Assembly (NCBI GenBank): GCA_023382535.1
Contig: JAHDWA010000040.1
Location: 1 to 64,000 of the forward strand
Direction: 5' to 3'
Length of the DNA stretch: 64,000 bases
Source: Anaerolineae bacterium
Lineage (GTDB): Bacteria > Chloroflexota > Anaerolineae > 4572-78 > J111
Positions 55,756 to 64,000 of the stretch are shown one piece after another. Each line of letters begins with the position of its first letter. Position 1 is the stretch's first letter. Position numbers and translations under genes: made by a program. The notes beneath the pieces are model-generated. The model saw nothing but the letters and a program-made list of their open reading frames with translations. It was not told the origin of the DNA and made no database searches.

Positions 55756-57999
55756 ATGTCTGGTTTATCAGCAAAACTGTCCAGGAAACTGGCCCTGTTC
55801 GTCGTTTTATTCTCTTTATTCATTGGCCTCTATAACCTGGGCGATACCCGTATTGCGGCGGATGAGCTGAAAACTTTCAGGACGATTGAGTTCCGCAGCC
55901 CCTTTGAAGTAGTCAGCTATTATCATACCAGCAGTCACCTGCTGCATTCCTTCCTGTTAACCATCATTTATCAGTTCACAACCCATATCTACTTTTTCCG
56001 GCTGGTTTCGGTGATATTTGCCGTACTGACAGTAGCCATGACCTATCGCTGGAGCAGGACTTTTTTGCGGGGGAGGCGGCAGCCTTTTAGCCATCCCGCT
56101 TTCGCGGACGGGTTAGCTTTAGGCGTATCTTTCCTCCTGGCTATCAGCCCGATCTTCGTCCGCTACCAGCGTGAAATTCGGGGTTATTCGGCGACGGTTT
56201 TCTTTGGCCTGATCATTTTCTTCTGTTTGTGGCAAATCGTTGAACGGGTGAGAAAGGGTCAAGCTAGCTCAAAGTATTGGGGTCTCTTTATTGCCGCCTC
56301 GGTCCTCGGCCTCTATACTCACTTTTTCATGATCTTTGCCCTGCTGGCGGTAACGGTAATTGTCGCTCTGGAGTGGTTGTCCGCTGGGGAGCGGACCCGC
56401 ACGGCTCAAAGCCTGCTCAGACCCTATCTGCTCAGTCTCGTTGCTGTCGCTTTACTGCTCGGCCTGCTGCTGACACCGCTGGTCGGACAAATTGTGGCCG
56501 TGCCGGAAACCGAAGGCCGTTATGCCTCTGATTTTGTCTCGTTTTCGCTGAGCTGGGGGTTTGTGCAACAATATTTGGAGGCATTTCAACTTTTTAGCCC
56601 GCTGAGCGACTTCAAAGAGCTGCCCGATATTTTCCTTGTCCTGGCCCTGGTTGGGGCTGTGAACAATTGGCGGCTGCCCCAGCGACGACGCCTGACCACC
56701 TGGCTCGTCTTGTGGTGGCTGATTCCCTTTGCGGCGATCCCCTTTTTTCTGTTATTAGTCCCCTGGGGGATGGCCCAGGCCCGCTTTTACCTGTTTACCC
56801 TGCCGGCTTACCTGCTCCTTGGCCTGTATGGGCTGGAGGCTGTGGTTGAGGGAGCAGTGGCAATATCAGGCAAACGGTTCCGGCCAGCAATAGGGCTGGG
56901 TTTAGCCATCTTGCTGCTCGTCATCGCCGCGCCACGCCTGGTTCGCCTGTTCAGCGAGTTGAATCGGCTGGCAGTTGAGCAGGCCTGGACCTCGGTTGCC
57001 GCTTCTTTACAAAGCCAGGTTAGGCCCGATGATTTGATTCTGTGTGAAGCCTTTGAACTGCCGGGAGGGGATGAGGCTAAATGCCGCTGGCAGCTTAATC
57101 AGATCTCAGAGCTAACCACCGCCCGGCTGCCCATTCCCTACTTTAGCGCTATTGCGGAGTTTCGGGGGGCGGAGAAGCGGCGGGACCTCCTGCAGCGGCA
57201 GGGGCAAGTCTGGTTTGTCCTGTATTTCAGGGATTCGACCCGCGCTCAAACCGTCAGTTTTGAAGATGCGCCCGGGGTAACAACAACCCGAGTGGGCACG
57301 ACGTGGCTGGTTCGGGTGAATACGGGAGACAGTTTGCTGGAGAACCTGACGGCGCTGGGCGAGTGGCTGCTCAAGGCCCTGCCTGACGAAGATCACCAGT
57401 TTCGTTATCGGCTGGATGTAGCCCAACTGTACGCGTTGGCCGGGGAACAGGAAGCCGCTACCCGCCATCTGGAGCAGGCCGTTCAACTGCAGCAGCAGTC
57501 AAACGAGGCCAACCGTATCCCGGAATTGAGGACGGTGGCGGCGCTGGTTCGTTTCTATGCCCCGGCCAAGCCGACCCCTCAGCACGAGGTCAATGTAAAT
57601 TTTAATAATCACCTCACTTTGTCCGGCTACTCGCTGGAACCGCAAGTGTTGAGTGCGGCTCAGTCCAGCCTGGTCAGCCTTTCCCTGTACTGGCAGGTTT
57701 TGGCCACCCCGGAAAAAGATTATTCTATTTTTGTTCACCTCAAGGATGCCGGCAATCAGATGGTCAGTTCTTTTGATTTTCAGCCTTTCGATGCCATCTA
57801 TCCCATGTCCTACTGGTCCCCTGGAACCGCGCTGCGCGAAGCGCGTCAATTTACCCTGCCGGCCAACCTGCCGCCCGGCGAATATACACTGACCGTGGGC
57901 ATCTACTGGCCGGGTGATCTGAGCCGGCTAAAAATTATAGATGATCCTGGCGGCGAAAACGAGGTGACGTTGGGTAAGCTGGTGGTGAACAGATCGTGA
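55756..57999 (+). CDS. GT39-like membrane glycosyltransferase
   Basis: A 747-residue protein. The GT-C core (residues 10-400) has the Asp-Glu pair in TRIAADELKTFRTIEF and RYQREIRGYSATVFF. A soluble part includes one TPR-like helix pair (YRLDVAQLYALAGEQEAATR) and the beta domain (VSLSLYWQVLATPEKDYSIF, then LPPGEYTLTVGIYWPGD). It starts 13 bases after the preceding gene and is followed 13 bases later by an SGNH hydrolase gene. Confidence 0.82.
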   Translation: MSGLSAKLSRKLALFVVLFSLFIGLYNLGDTRIAADELKTFRTIEFRSPFEVVSYYHTSSHLLHSFLLTIIYQFTTHIYFFRLVSVIFAVLTVAMTYRWSRTFLRGRRQPFSHPAFADGLALGVSFLLAISPIFVRYQREIRGYSATVFFGLIIFFCLWQIVERVRKGQASSKYWGLFIAASVLGLYTHFFMIFALLAVTVIVALEWLSAGERTRTAQSLLRPYLLSLVAVALLLGLLLTPLVGQIVAVPETEGRYASDFVSFSLSWGFVQQYLEAFQLFSPLSDFKELPDIFLVLALVGAVNNWRLPQRRRLTTWLVLWWLIPFAAIPFFLLLVPWGMAQARFYLFTLPAYLLLGLYGLEAVVEGAVAISGKRFRPAIGLGLAILLLVIAAPRLVRLFSELNRLAVEQAWTSVAASLQSQVRPDDLILCEAFELPGGDEAKCRWQLNQISELTTARLPIPYFSAIAEFRGAEKRRDLLQRQGQVWFVLYFRDSTRAQTVSFEDAPGVTTTRVGTTWLVRVNTGDSLLENLTALGEWLLKALPDEDHQFRYRLDVAQLYALAGEQEAATRHLEQAVQLQQQSNEANRIPELRTVAALVRFYAPAKPTPQHEVNVNFNNHLTLSGYSLEPQVLSAAQSSLVSLSLYWQVLATPEKDYSIFVHLKDAGNQMVSSFDFQPFDAIYPMSYWSPGTALREARQFTLPANLPPGEYTLTVGIYWPGDLSRLKIIDDPGGENEVTLGKLVVNRS

Positions 58000-58012
58000 G
58001 ACAGGCGAAGCT

Positions 58013-59356
58013 TTGGTGAGTTCCAGGATCAAAACGATTTTGAAATCCGGCGGCCTGATCTTGTTTGGGCTGATGGCCGGGTTGCTCTTCGGCGAGGGAG
58101 TGTTACGCCTGCTGCCGGAGCAAACGCTGAATGAGCTTGTTGCTCTGCATCCTATCCGCTATATCCTCTATCAAACCGATCCTGATATCGGCTGGCGGCT
58201 CAGGCCCGGGGCACAGTATCGCTACCAACGGGACGAGTATGATCTGCCCATCGAGATTAATTCCCAGGGGTTACACGACAGCGAACACACTTATGATAAG
58301 CCGGCCGGGGTTTATCGCATCCTCATCCTGGGTGACTCGTTCACGGAGGCGGTCCAGGTGCCCATTGCCGATAATTTCTCTCGCCGCCTGGGTGACTGCC
58401 TGAACCAGCAAAACCAGCAGCCGGTTGAAGTGATCAACAGCGGGGTCAGTTACTACAGCAGCGCCGAGGAGCTGTTTTTTCTACAGCACGAGGGGTGGCG
58501 GTACCAGCCCGATCTCGTGCTGGTCGCCTTCTACGTAGGGAATGACATCGAGGCCTACGAGGCCAGAAAAAGGGAAGATGGCTGGGTGGCTTCCCTGGGC
58601 GGTTTTTTGACGGAACTGGACGGGGCCGGAAATCTCAAAAAGACCTGGGTGGATTGGGCCAATCCCAGCCCTTACGAAGATATTTCGCCGCTGCAGCGCC
58701 TGTTGCAGCGCACGTCGCGGATTTATCGCCTTCTGGCGCATCCCGATTCAAAAGCGGCCGAGTGGCTTGATCAGCAGAAAGATGCCTTCAACGAGACGCC
58801 TATGAGCCGGTGGCTGGCTCCTGCCCAGGCTCCGGGTCGCCCCACGGCCTGGGCCGCTGGCGGGACTCTACCCAACAATTTCGACTTGGTCATTTACGCC
58901 CCCACCTTTCCCGGTGGCCCCAATATGCCGCCGGAAGTAGGCGAAACGTGGGCTATTCTTCAAAAAATCTTCGCCGAGTTCAAGCAGGCTTCGGCAGCGA
59001 TGAAGGCTGGGTTGGGGGTGTTGATTATTCCGGCCAGGGAACAGGCCCACCAACGTTACTATCAGGCTACCTACCAGCAATTTTCAAAACGCTACGGGAC
59101 CTCATTGGCCCATATCGCCTGGAACTACGCCCAGCCCGATCAAGCCCTGGGCCAGTTATTTGCCCAACAAGACATCCCTTATCTGGATTTACTGCCGCCC
59201 CTACGCGCTTACGATGCTACCGGCGGCCCAAGTTTGTACTTTGAAGAGGATGGTCACTTTAACCAGGCCGGCCACCGCTTAACAGCCGAGTTGGCCTGCC
59301 AATGGATTCAGGAGCAGCAGTTTATTACTCCGCCCGCTTCCTCTTCCTCAAAGTGA
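58013..59356 (+). CDS. Membrane-anchored SGNH/GDSL-type hydrolase
   Basis: A 447-residue protein. One N-terminal hydrophobic segment (residues 10-30) anchors it, and the catalytic domain follows: ILILGDSFTEA with nucleophile Ser109, the GND block at 176-178 and a terminal Asp-x-His in EEDGHFNQAGH. This layout is seen in extracytoplasmic polysaccharide O-acetyl-transferring or deacetylating SGNH proteins such as AlgJ/AlgX-like ones. Its place after two glycosyltransferases suggests acyl decoration of the glycan. The start is TTG 58013 or GTG 58016, with only a weak ribosome site. Confidence 0.82.
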   Translation: MVSSRIKTILKSGGLILFGLMAGLLFGEGVLRLLPEQTLNELVALHPIRYILYQTDPDIGWRLRPGAQYRYQRDEYDLPIEINSQGLHDSEHTYDKPAGVYRILILGDSFTEAVQVPIADNFSRRLGDCLNQQNQQPVEVINSGVSYYSSAEELFFLQHEGWRYQPDLVLVAFYVGNDIEAYEARKREDGWVASLGGFLTELDGAGNLKKTWVDWANPSPYEDISPLQRLLQRTSRIYRLLAHPDSKAAEWLDQQKDAFNETPMSRWLAPAQAPGRPTAWAAGGTLPNNFDLVIYAPTFPGGPNMPPEVGETWAILQKIFAEFKQASAAMKAGLGVLIIPAREQAHQRYYQATYQQFSKRYGTSLAHIAWNYAQPDQALGQLFAQQDIPYLDLLPPLRAYDATGGPSLYFEEDGHFNQAGHRLTAELACQWIQEQQFITPPASSSSK

Positions 59357-59364
59357 GGTATTAG

Positions 59365-61425
59365 TTATTGAGAGAAGCTGATCTCGCCAATGACGTAGAT
59401 GCTGGGATAAAGCCGTTCACTCGCCACGGGTAAAATTCGGATCCGGTCATACCCCTGCAAGGCTGCTGCTTCTGGAATTTTAATCGGCGAGGTAACTCCT
59501 GCTGCGGGAATTTGAGCCGGTAGTTGGAGGGTTTGGTCTGCTACCGGCGCGTCGCCGTGGTAATAAACCAACTGGTAATCGTCCTGCTCCGCCGGAATTT
59601 CTGTCCCCCTGGAAATTAACCTGATTTGGGCTTGCTGCGCATAGTGCAGCGCACCCAGATTTAGCTCGATGCCGGCGTAGTCGGTCAAGTGATTGGCTTC
59701 ACTCCACAACCTTTTGGCCGGACCGAGCCGACTCACTTGAAAGAATGGGCGATACGCGGCCAGCCAGGCGTTGTATTGGCCGGTATTCAGTTTCCAGATT
59801 TCGACCAGGCGGTTGCGGTCAAACAGGGGACCCCGAACGGCCCAGGCCAGTTTGTCGTAATAGGCAGCCAGTTCGGGCGGGGCCAACTGATTTTGGCCCG
59901 ATTGCAGCGTTTCGAGGTAGCCCGGCGGGATGTGACGGGTAAAGTGACCGATGCGCCAATCGGGACTGAGTTCAGCCGGAAGACGAGCCAGCAGCGGGTC
60001 GGCTAGGGCCATTTTATCCACGACGTACACCTGCGGGCCGGCAAAAAAGCCAAAATAACCAATCGCTCCCCGGATTTCGACCGCCGGGCCGGCCTGTCGA
60101 GCGGCCTGGCCCTTAACGACCCAATCATGATTGGGCCAGGTCAGACCAGGGTTTTGGAGCGCCCGGAGCAGGCCCGACGCCTGGTAGTAGTAAGCCCGTT
60201 CATCCTCGATGCCGTAGCGGTCGCGGATGCCCTCGCGATTCTGCCCATACGCGGCGTCGCTCAGCAGGGGCGAGCGGGGCGAAAGCAGGCCAACCAGCAG
60301 AATGATGCCCAGCAGCAGCCCCCACCCGGGCAGCCTGAGCCGTTGAACGTTAAACGTTGAACCTTGAACATTCAACACTAAAAGCGTGGCCGCTACAAAA
60401 AGAGGCGCTGCCAAAAAACGGCCGCTCATGAAATCGCCCCCAATTTTGACAATGTAAATGAGATAAAGGATCACGCCCAGGGCCAGCGTTATTTTACGGG
60501 ATTCTCTGGCTGTGAAAGCGGTAAGCAGGCCCAGGACAATTACGAGCAGGGTCAAAGGGTCTGAGCGAAGCGAGTTTGACAAGTAGTAGAAACCGACAGT
60601 CAGGAGAGTTGCCTGGCCGATGCCGGTGTTTAGTTTGGCGTAGGCGGTGTTGGGAAAAAGAAAACCATAATAAAACAGGGAGAAAAATTCCCACAGGATA
60701 AAAGGGATAAAACCGGCAATTATCACCATCAAACGCAAAGCGTAAAGCGTCAAGCGTGAAGGAGTCAGGTTGGCCGTCTGCTGCGGTATTAAAAATAACC
60801 AGGCGTAGCCGAGCGGCGGAAGAAAAAACAATAAGGTGTCCATCCGGTTGAGCGTGGCTAACGCAGCGATCAAGGCCAGCCAGAACAGGGTTTGAAGGTT
60901 AAAGCCCGGCTGCCGGTGCGACAAATAAAGCCAGAGAAAAAGTGCCAGCAAGAGATAGGTCAGCGGGTTCTCCAGGCCGGAGGTAGCGTAATCCACAAAG
61001 GCTTTGGAGCAAGCTAAGATCGTTACCCCCAGCGCCGCCGCTCCGGGCGAGCCAACAACTTTGAGGGCGAACACCAGGATGGCCGCCAGAGACACCAGCA
61101 TAGACAAAAACAGGCTGGTGTAAAAAATCTCGCCGGTAAAGGCGTAAACGGCGGTCACTAAAAACAGCCACAGGGGGTGGGTGTAAGCCTGGACTCTCTC
61201 CGTGACATTCCAGGTGAGGCCATAACCATTGACCCAGTTATCGGCGGTTCTAAAGGTGATGTAGGCATCATCGCTGAGCCAGGCGCTGCGGAACATGACG
61301 ACGGCAAAGACAAGTATGGCCAGCGCAGCAATTAATTTGTCGCGCCTCAGGGCCAGATGGGTCATCTGCCGCACAGCCAAGGGGCTTGCTTCAAGTTGCT
61401 CGGGGGCTGCCTGGGGTCTGTTCAC
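59365..61425 (-). CDS. AftB/ZomB-like GT-C membrane glycosyltransferase
   Basis: A 686-residue protein with about eleven membrane segments. The first loop has a double Asp (SDDAYITFRTADNW) followed by GLTWNVTERVQAYTHPLW. This pattern recalls mycobacterial AftB-type arabinofuranosyltransferases and ZomB, rather than the Asp-Glu loop of the other glycosyltransferases here. The soluble tail has a lone beta region. Repeat-derived peptides occur near residues 220-230 (SRLTLYALRLM) and 350-360 (VLNVQGSTFNVQR). The GTG start (61425) overlaps the TGA of the upstream SGNH gene. Confidence 0.7.
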   Translation of the reverse strand: MNRPQAAPEQLEASPLAVRQMTHLALRRDKLIAALAILVFAVVMFRSAWLSDDAYITFRTADNWVNGYGLTWNVTERVQAYTHPLWLFLVTAVYAFTGEIFYTSLFLSMLVSLAAILVFALKVVGSPGAAALGVTILACSKAFVDYATSGLENPLTYLLLALFLWLYLSHRQPGFNLQTLFWLALIAALATLNRMDTLLFFLPPLGYAWLFLIPQQTANLTPSRLTLYALRLMVIIAGFIPFILWEFFSLFYYGFLFPNTAYAKLNTGIGQATLLTVGFYYLSNSLRSDPLTLLVIVLGLLTAFTARESRKITLALGVILYLIYIVKIGGDFMSGRFLAAPLFVAATLLVLNVQGSTFNVQRLRLPGWGLLLGIILLVGLLSPRSPLLSDAAYGQNREGIRDRYGIEDERAYYYQASGLLRALQNPGLTWPNHDWVVKGQAARQAGPAVEIRGAIGYFGFFAGPQVYVVDKMALADPLLARLPAELSPDWRIGHFTRHIPPGYLETLQSGQNQLAPPELAAYYDKLAWAVRGPLFDRNRLVEIWKLNTGQYNAWLAAYRPFFQVSRLGPAKRLWSEANHLTDYAGIELNLGALHYAQQAQIRLISRGTEIPAEQDDYQLVYYHGDAPVADQTLQLPAQIPAAGVTSPIKIPEAAALQGYDRIRILPVASERLYPSIYVIGEISFSQ

Positions 61426-63803
61426 GGTTGGTTCTGACTAAAAGGCGGATGGCTCAACAGATAATCGGTGACAACATCGGCGACCAATTGAGCGCCATGC
61501 TCATTGAAGTGGACTTCGTCGTAAAAAACGGTGGTATTTTTAGGCAAAGCCGAGGCCAGATCCAGACACTCGACCTGGCGCTGCCGGCACACTTCCAGCA
61601 AGCGTTGATTATACCGGGAGATACCCTCGCCCATCGCCTGGGAGGAGTAAAAGTATTCGCGCCCAGGCCCCGCCCCTAACCAGAACAACTTCTCCTCGGC
61701 CTCGGTTAAATCGGGGCGGTACATGGTGGGTTGAGTCATAAAAATGACGCGCACCTGATAGATTTCGGCCAGATCAATAATCCGGTCGAGATTGTCCTCG
61801 TATTCGGCCAGCCCAGCCGACAAATCCGGCAATTCGTCAATTTTGGGAGCGAGCTGCCTTTTCTCGCGCCGCTGCACGTAGTTTTGGCCGGTCTCATCTT
61901 CAACATCAACGGCTTCTACCGCCGTGAGTTGGCTCTGCGAGCGCCGGCTTCTTTCGACAATACGCCAGATGGCCGTCTGTTGATAGTAAGGCGCAAAAGG
62001 GTCTTGTTCAACCAATACATCGAAGGCTCGCCTCAGTACTGCTTCTTTGGCCCCCACCGAGGCTGCCAGAAAAGGATTCTCCTCACCCCAGCGGAAGCCC
62101 GAGTTAAAATCGTTAAAGCCAACGAGCAGGATAACCGCATCAATTTTCGGATACTGCGGGATCAAATACTGCACGTGCAGCAAATGTTCGCGGGACGTGC
62201 GGGCGCTCTTGCCGGTATTGCCAACCCACACTTTCGAGCCGCCCGCCTGTTCATTCAATCTATCCTGGATCAGATGAGGCCAGGCTTCGGCCTGGTCCAA
62301 ATACAGGCACTCCGTCGTGCTGCCCCCAATGGCTAAAATACGATAATTATCACCTGCCGAAAATTCATCGCCGCGAATCCCCTGAGAATTGACGATAAAA
62401 TGAGACTCGCCCTGCACTCCGGGCATAATGGTGGGATCGGGCCTGAAAGCGCGCTGCAAATTAGGCAGCCAGGGATAGTACTTGGCCGCCGGTGGGAAAA
62501 CCAGCCGCGGCCCCAGTTCGGCCATTGCCAGAATGATCAGCAGGCTGATGGCCAGCCGGTTAAAGACCGTGATGGTCTTGCCTGGCAGAACAGAGGCCAG
62601 GCCGCTGCCAGCGATGAACCCAAGCATCGCCAGGTATAAAATCAGCAGTCCGTTTTCCAGCCAGGGGATTATCCGGCTCCAGCTTGCCGCGTTCGGGGCA
62701 AATTCGGCCCACTTTGCAGCCGGTAAAAACAGTTGGGGCGGGTCGCGCGGGTCCTGGGGGATAACCTGCACCCCCGGAGAGACCACCCCCATGTGACCGT
62801 CTTTGACCTGCAAAAAGTTGAGGAAATCACTACCGGTAAATTCCAGAGTTTGAGATGACAGGCCCCTGACTCCGAGTTTTCGGAAGACGGGGGAGTAATT
62901 TCCGGCCGGGTCTGCGGCTATATTTAAACCAATTTCTTCAGCCTGCAAGGCACTCAGGGGCAGTTTAGCCCGCCAGACAGCGGGCTGCTGCGCGGCCAGG
63001 GTGACAGCTTTAAACCCTACGGTCGGGGCCAACAGGTCGAGCCTCTGTTCAACACCCTGCCAGCGCACCGTCACCTGGCCCGATTGAGGATTGCTGGCAA
63101 AGAGCAAGGTCAACGGGCCGGAGGCAACTCCTTGCCAGCGCAAGATCGCCGGCTGCTCAGTTTGAGCTACCCAGACCGGCTGATTTTGATAAGCTCCCCA
63201 ACTGAACCGCTGCTGCTGCCAGCCCCGTTCAGTTTGAAACTGCTCAAAGGGAATGTCGCGGCCGTCGGGCCAGGTGGCTCTGACAAACCAGACATGCGCC
63301 GCCTGTCCGGGGGTCAAGCTGACTTCCTGCCCCTGCTTCCCGCCGACAACAATCTCTAACGAGACAGGCACGGACCCGTCTTCCGGCAGCGTAAAGGGTA
63401 TATCCCATAAACCGTCCGTAACCCAGGCGGCGGAAAAAATTTGCGGTGACCAGACGTTTTCGACATCCAGCTCTAACGTGACCCTGGTTAATCCGGCCGG
63501 GGTGGTGAAAAGGAAAGCCAGGAGGCCGCAAATCACCCCGCCGAGGATAGCCAGGAGCAAACGCGGCGCCTGTTCAGCACCAGAACCAAATTTTTGGAAG
63601 AGGCGGCCGGCTCCCCAGACTATCGCTGCCCAGAAGAGAACAAAACCGACGGTAGTGACCAGCCAAGTCCCCAGCCAGGCAGCCTGGCTAACAGCTTCAA
63701 AGCCGAAAATAACCGGCGCCCGCCAGGCCGACAGCCCGGAGATGAGCAAAATCATAACCAGAATGACGGAACCGATGCGTTTGTTTTTGCCTGAAAAGCT
63801 CAT
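61422..63803 (-). CDS. Large membrane SGNH hydrolase-like protein
   Basis: A 793-residue protein. Residues 8-30, 40-62 and 85-103 are membrane segments. Residues 110-365 form a beta-rich external region with no domain I recognise. Two more membrane segments lie near 385-430. An SGNH domain (about 480-790) has the nucleophile block ILAIGGSTTE, the GFNDFN block and the terminal DEVHFNEHGA Asp-His pair. It probably acts on an extracytoplasmic glycan or lipid. It overlaps the AftB-like gene by four bases, repeating the glycosyltransferase-SGNH pairing seen at 55756-59356. Confidence 0.78.
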   Translation of the reverse strand: MSFSGKNKRIGSVILVMILLISGLSAWRAPVIFGFEAVSQAAWLGTWLVTTVGFVLFWAAIVWGAGRLFQKFGSGAEQAPRLLLAILGGVICGLLAFLFTTPAGLTRVTLELDVENVWSPQIFSAAWVTDGLWDIPFTLPEDGSVPVSLEIVVGGKQGQEVSLTPGQAAHVWFVRATWPDGRDIPFEQFQTERGWQQQRFSWGAYQNQPVWVAQTEQPAILRWQGVASGPLTLLFASNPQSGQVTVRWQGVEQRLDLLAPTVGFKAVTLAAQQPAVWRAKLPLSALQAEEIGLNIAADPAGNYSPVFRKLGVRGLSSQTLEFTGSDFLNFLQVKDGHMGVVSPGVQVIPQDPRDPPQLFLPAAKWAEFAPNAASWSRIIPWLENGLLILYLAMLGFIAGSGLASVLPGKTITVFNRLAISLLIILAMAELGPRLVFPPAAKYYPWLPNLQRAFRPDPTIMPGVQGESHFIVNSQGIRGDEFSAGDNYRILAIGGSTTECLYLDQAEAWPHLIQDRLNEQAGGSKVWVGNTGKSARTSREHLLHVQYLIPQYPKIDAVILLVGFNDFNSGFRWGEENPFLAASVGAKEAVLRRAFDVLVEQDPFAPYYQQTAIWRIVERSRRSQSQLTAVEAVDVEDETGQNYVQRREKRQLAPKIDELPDLSAGLAEYEDNLDRIIDLAEIYQVRVIFMTQPTMYRPDLTEAEEKLFWLGAGPGREYFYSSQAMGEGISRYNQRLLEVCRQRQVECLDLASALPKNTTVFYDEVHFNEHGAQLVADVVTDYLLSHPPFSQNQP

Positions 63804-63826
63804 AAATTACTGCTTTGCAAAGATGA

Positions 63827-64000
63827 TTACCCGGCCACCGTGATCGAAAGAGGTAAACATTCCACCGTTTTGGCTGTGCCGGTGACAACGCCGGGCAAGG
63901 GTTGGTTCTGGCCGGCAATAGCCAGGCAGACATCCAGGGCATATTCGCCGGGCGCTGCCGCAGCCGGGAGTAGCACTGGATAAGGTACCGGGATAACCGC
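63827..64000 (-). CDS. C-terminal end of a glycosyltransferase-type beta-domain protein (runs off the window)
   Basis: An open frame of 57 residues reaching the window edge and ending in TAA (63827-63829). The visible end has LLPAAAAPGEYALDVCLAI, the PGEY strand that closes the beta-sandwich domain in the other large membrane proteins of this island. It is therefore probably another member of that set. It ends 24 bases before the SGNH gene on the same strand. Confidence 0.6.
   Translation of the reverse strand, partial: AVIPVPYPVLLPAAAAPGEYALDVCLAIAGQNQPLPGVVTGTAKTVECLPLSITVAG

Overview
The window looks like chromosomal DNA of a GC-rich member of the Chloroflexota (Anaerolineae/Caldilineae type). 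This is an inference from the style of the genes: very large multi-membrane GT39-like glycosyltransferases carrying a shared C-terminal beta-sandwich, a Tat-type lipoprotein, a GTP-dependent PEP carboxykinase, and intergenic spaces full of short palindromes. No rRNA, tRNA, CRISPR array, transposase or phage gene was seen.

Layout. (1) 70-723, minus strand: an orphan antitoxin-like protein and an internally deleted remnant of a type IIG restriction enzyme, with its own promoter. (2) 878-17057, plus strand: a catabolic cluster behind a near-consensus sigma70 promoter. It has a complete branched-chain-amino-acid-type ABC importer (LivKHMGF-like), a luciferase-like monooxygenase, a fused FAD monooxygenase/old-yellow-enzyme protein of the anthraniloyl-CoA or salicylyl-CoA hydroxylase type, a second old-yellow-enzyme protein with a fibronectin-like tail, an SDR dehydrogenase, a non-canonical crotonase, an acyl-CoA dehydrogenase and a benzoate-CoA ligase family enzyme. 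It ends in a strong intrinsic terminator. Two envelope proteins (SH3b, CAP) are embedded in it. The likely joint task is import of an aromatic acid, CoA activation, hydroxylation/reduction of the CoA thioester, and beta-oxidation-like breakdown. (3) 17065-21754: a convergent B12-binding radical SAM protein, then a membrane histidine kinase whose phosphoacceptor His is replaced by Arg, followed by an intact OmpR-type regulator. (4) 21758-36541: a GT39-like protein, HtpG, a class III aminotransferase, a LysM-amidase, a zinc-ribbon coiled-coil protein, GTP-PEPCK, an AspT-like exchanger, a universal stress protein, an MFS transporter and a CYTH protein. (5) 36544-64000: a surface-glycan island with eight more large membrane glycosyltransferase-like proteins, a polyprenol-phosphate GT2, a methyltransferase, a UDP-galactopyranose-mutase-like flavoprotein and two membrane-anchored SGNH hydrolases. 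It probably assembles and decorates a lipid-linked cell-surface polysaccharide.

A theme across the window is families of short palindromic repeats (CCCTCCCC, GCGAATGG, CGTAAAGCGTG, GGAAGGTTGG and others). They sit between genes and also inside reading frames, where they are translated in frame as low-complexity loops. Other highlights are the His-less kinase, the crotonase lacking both canonical catalytic glutamates, the fibronectin-tailed flavoenzyme, a nuclease-only restriction enzyme remnant, and tandem duplication of the beta-sandwich domain in the large glycosyltransferases.
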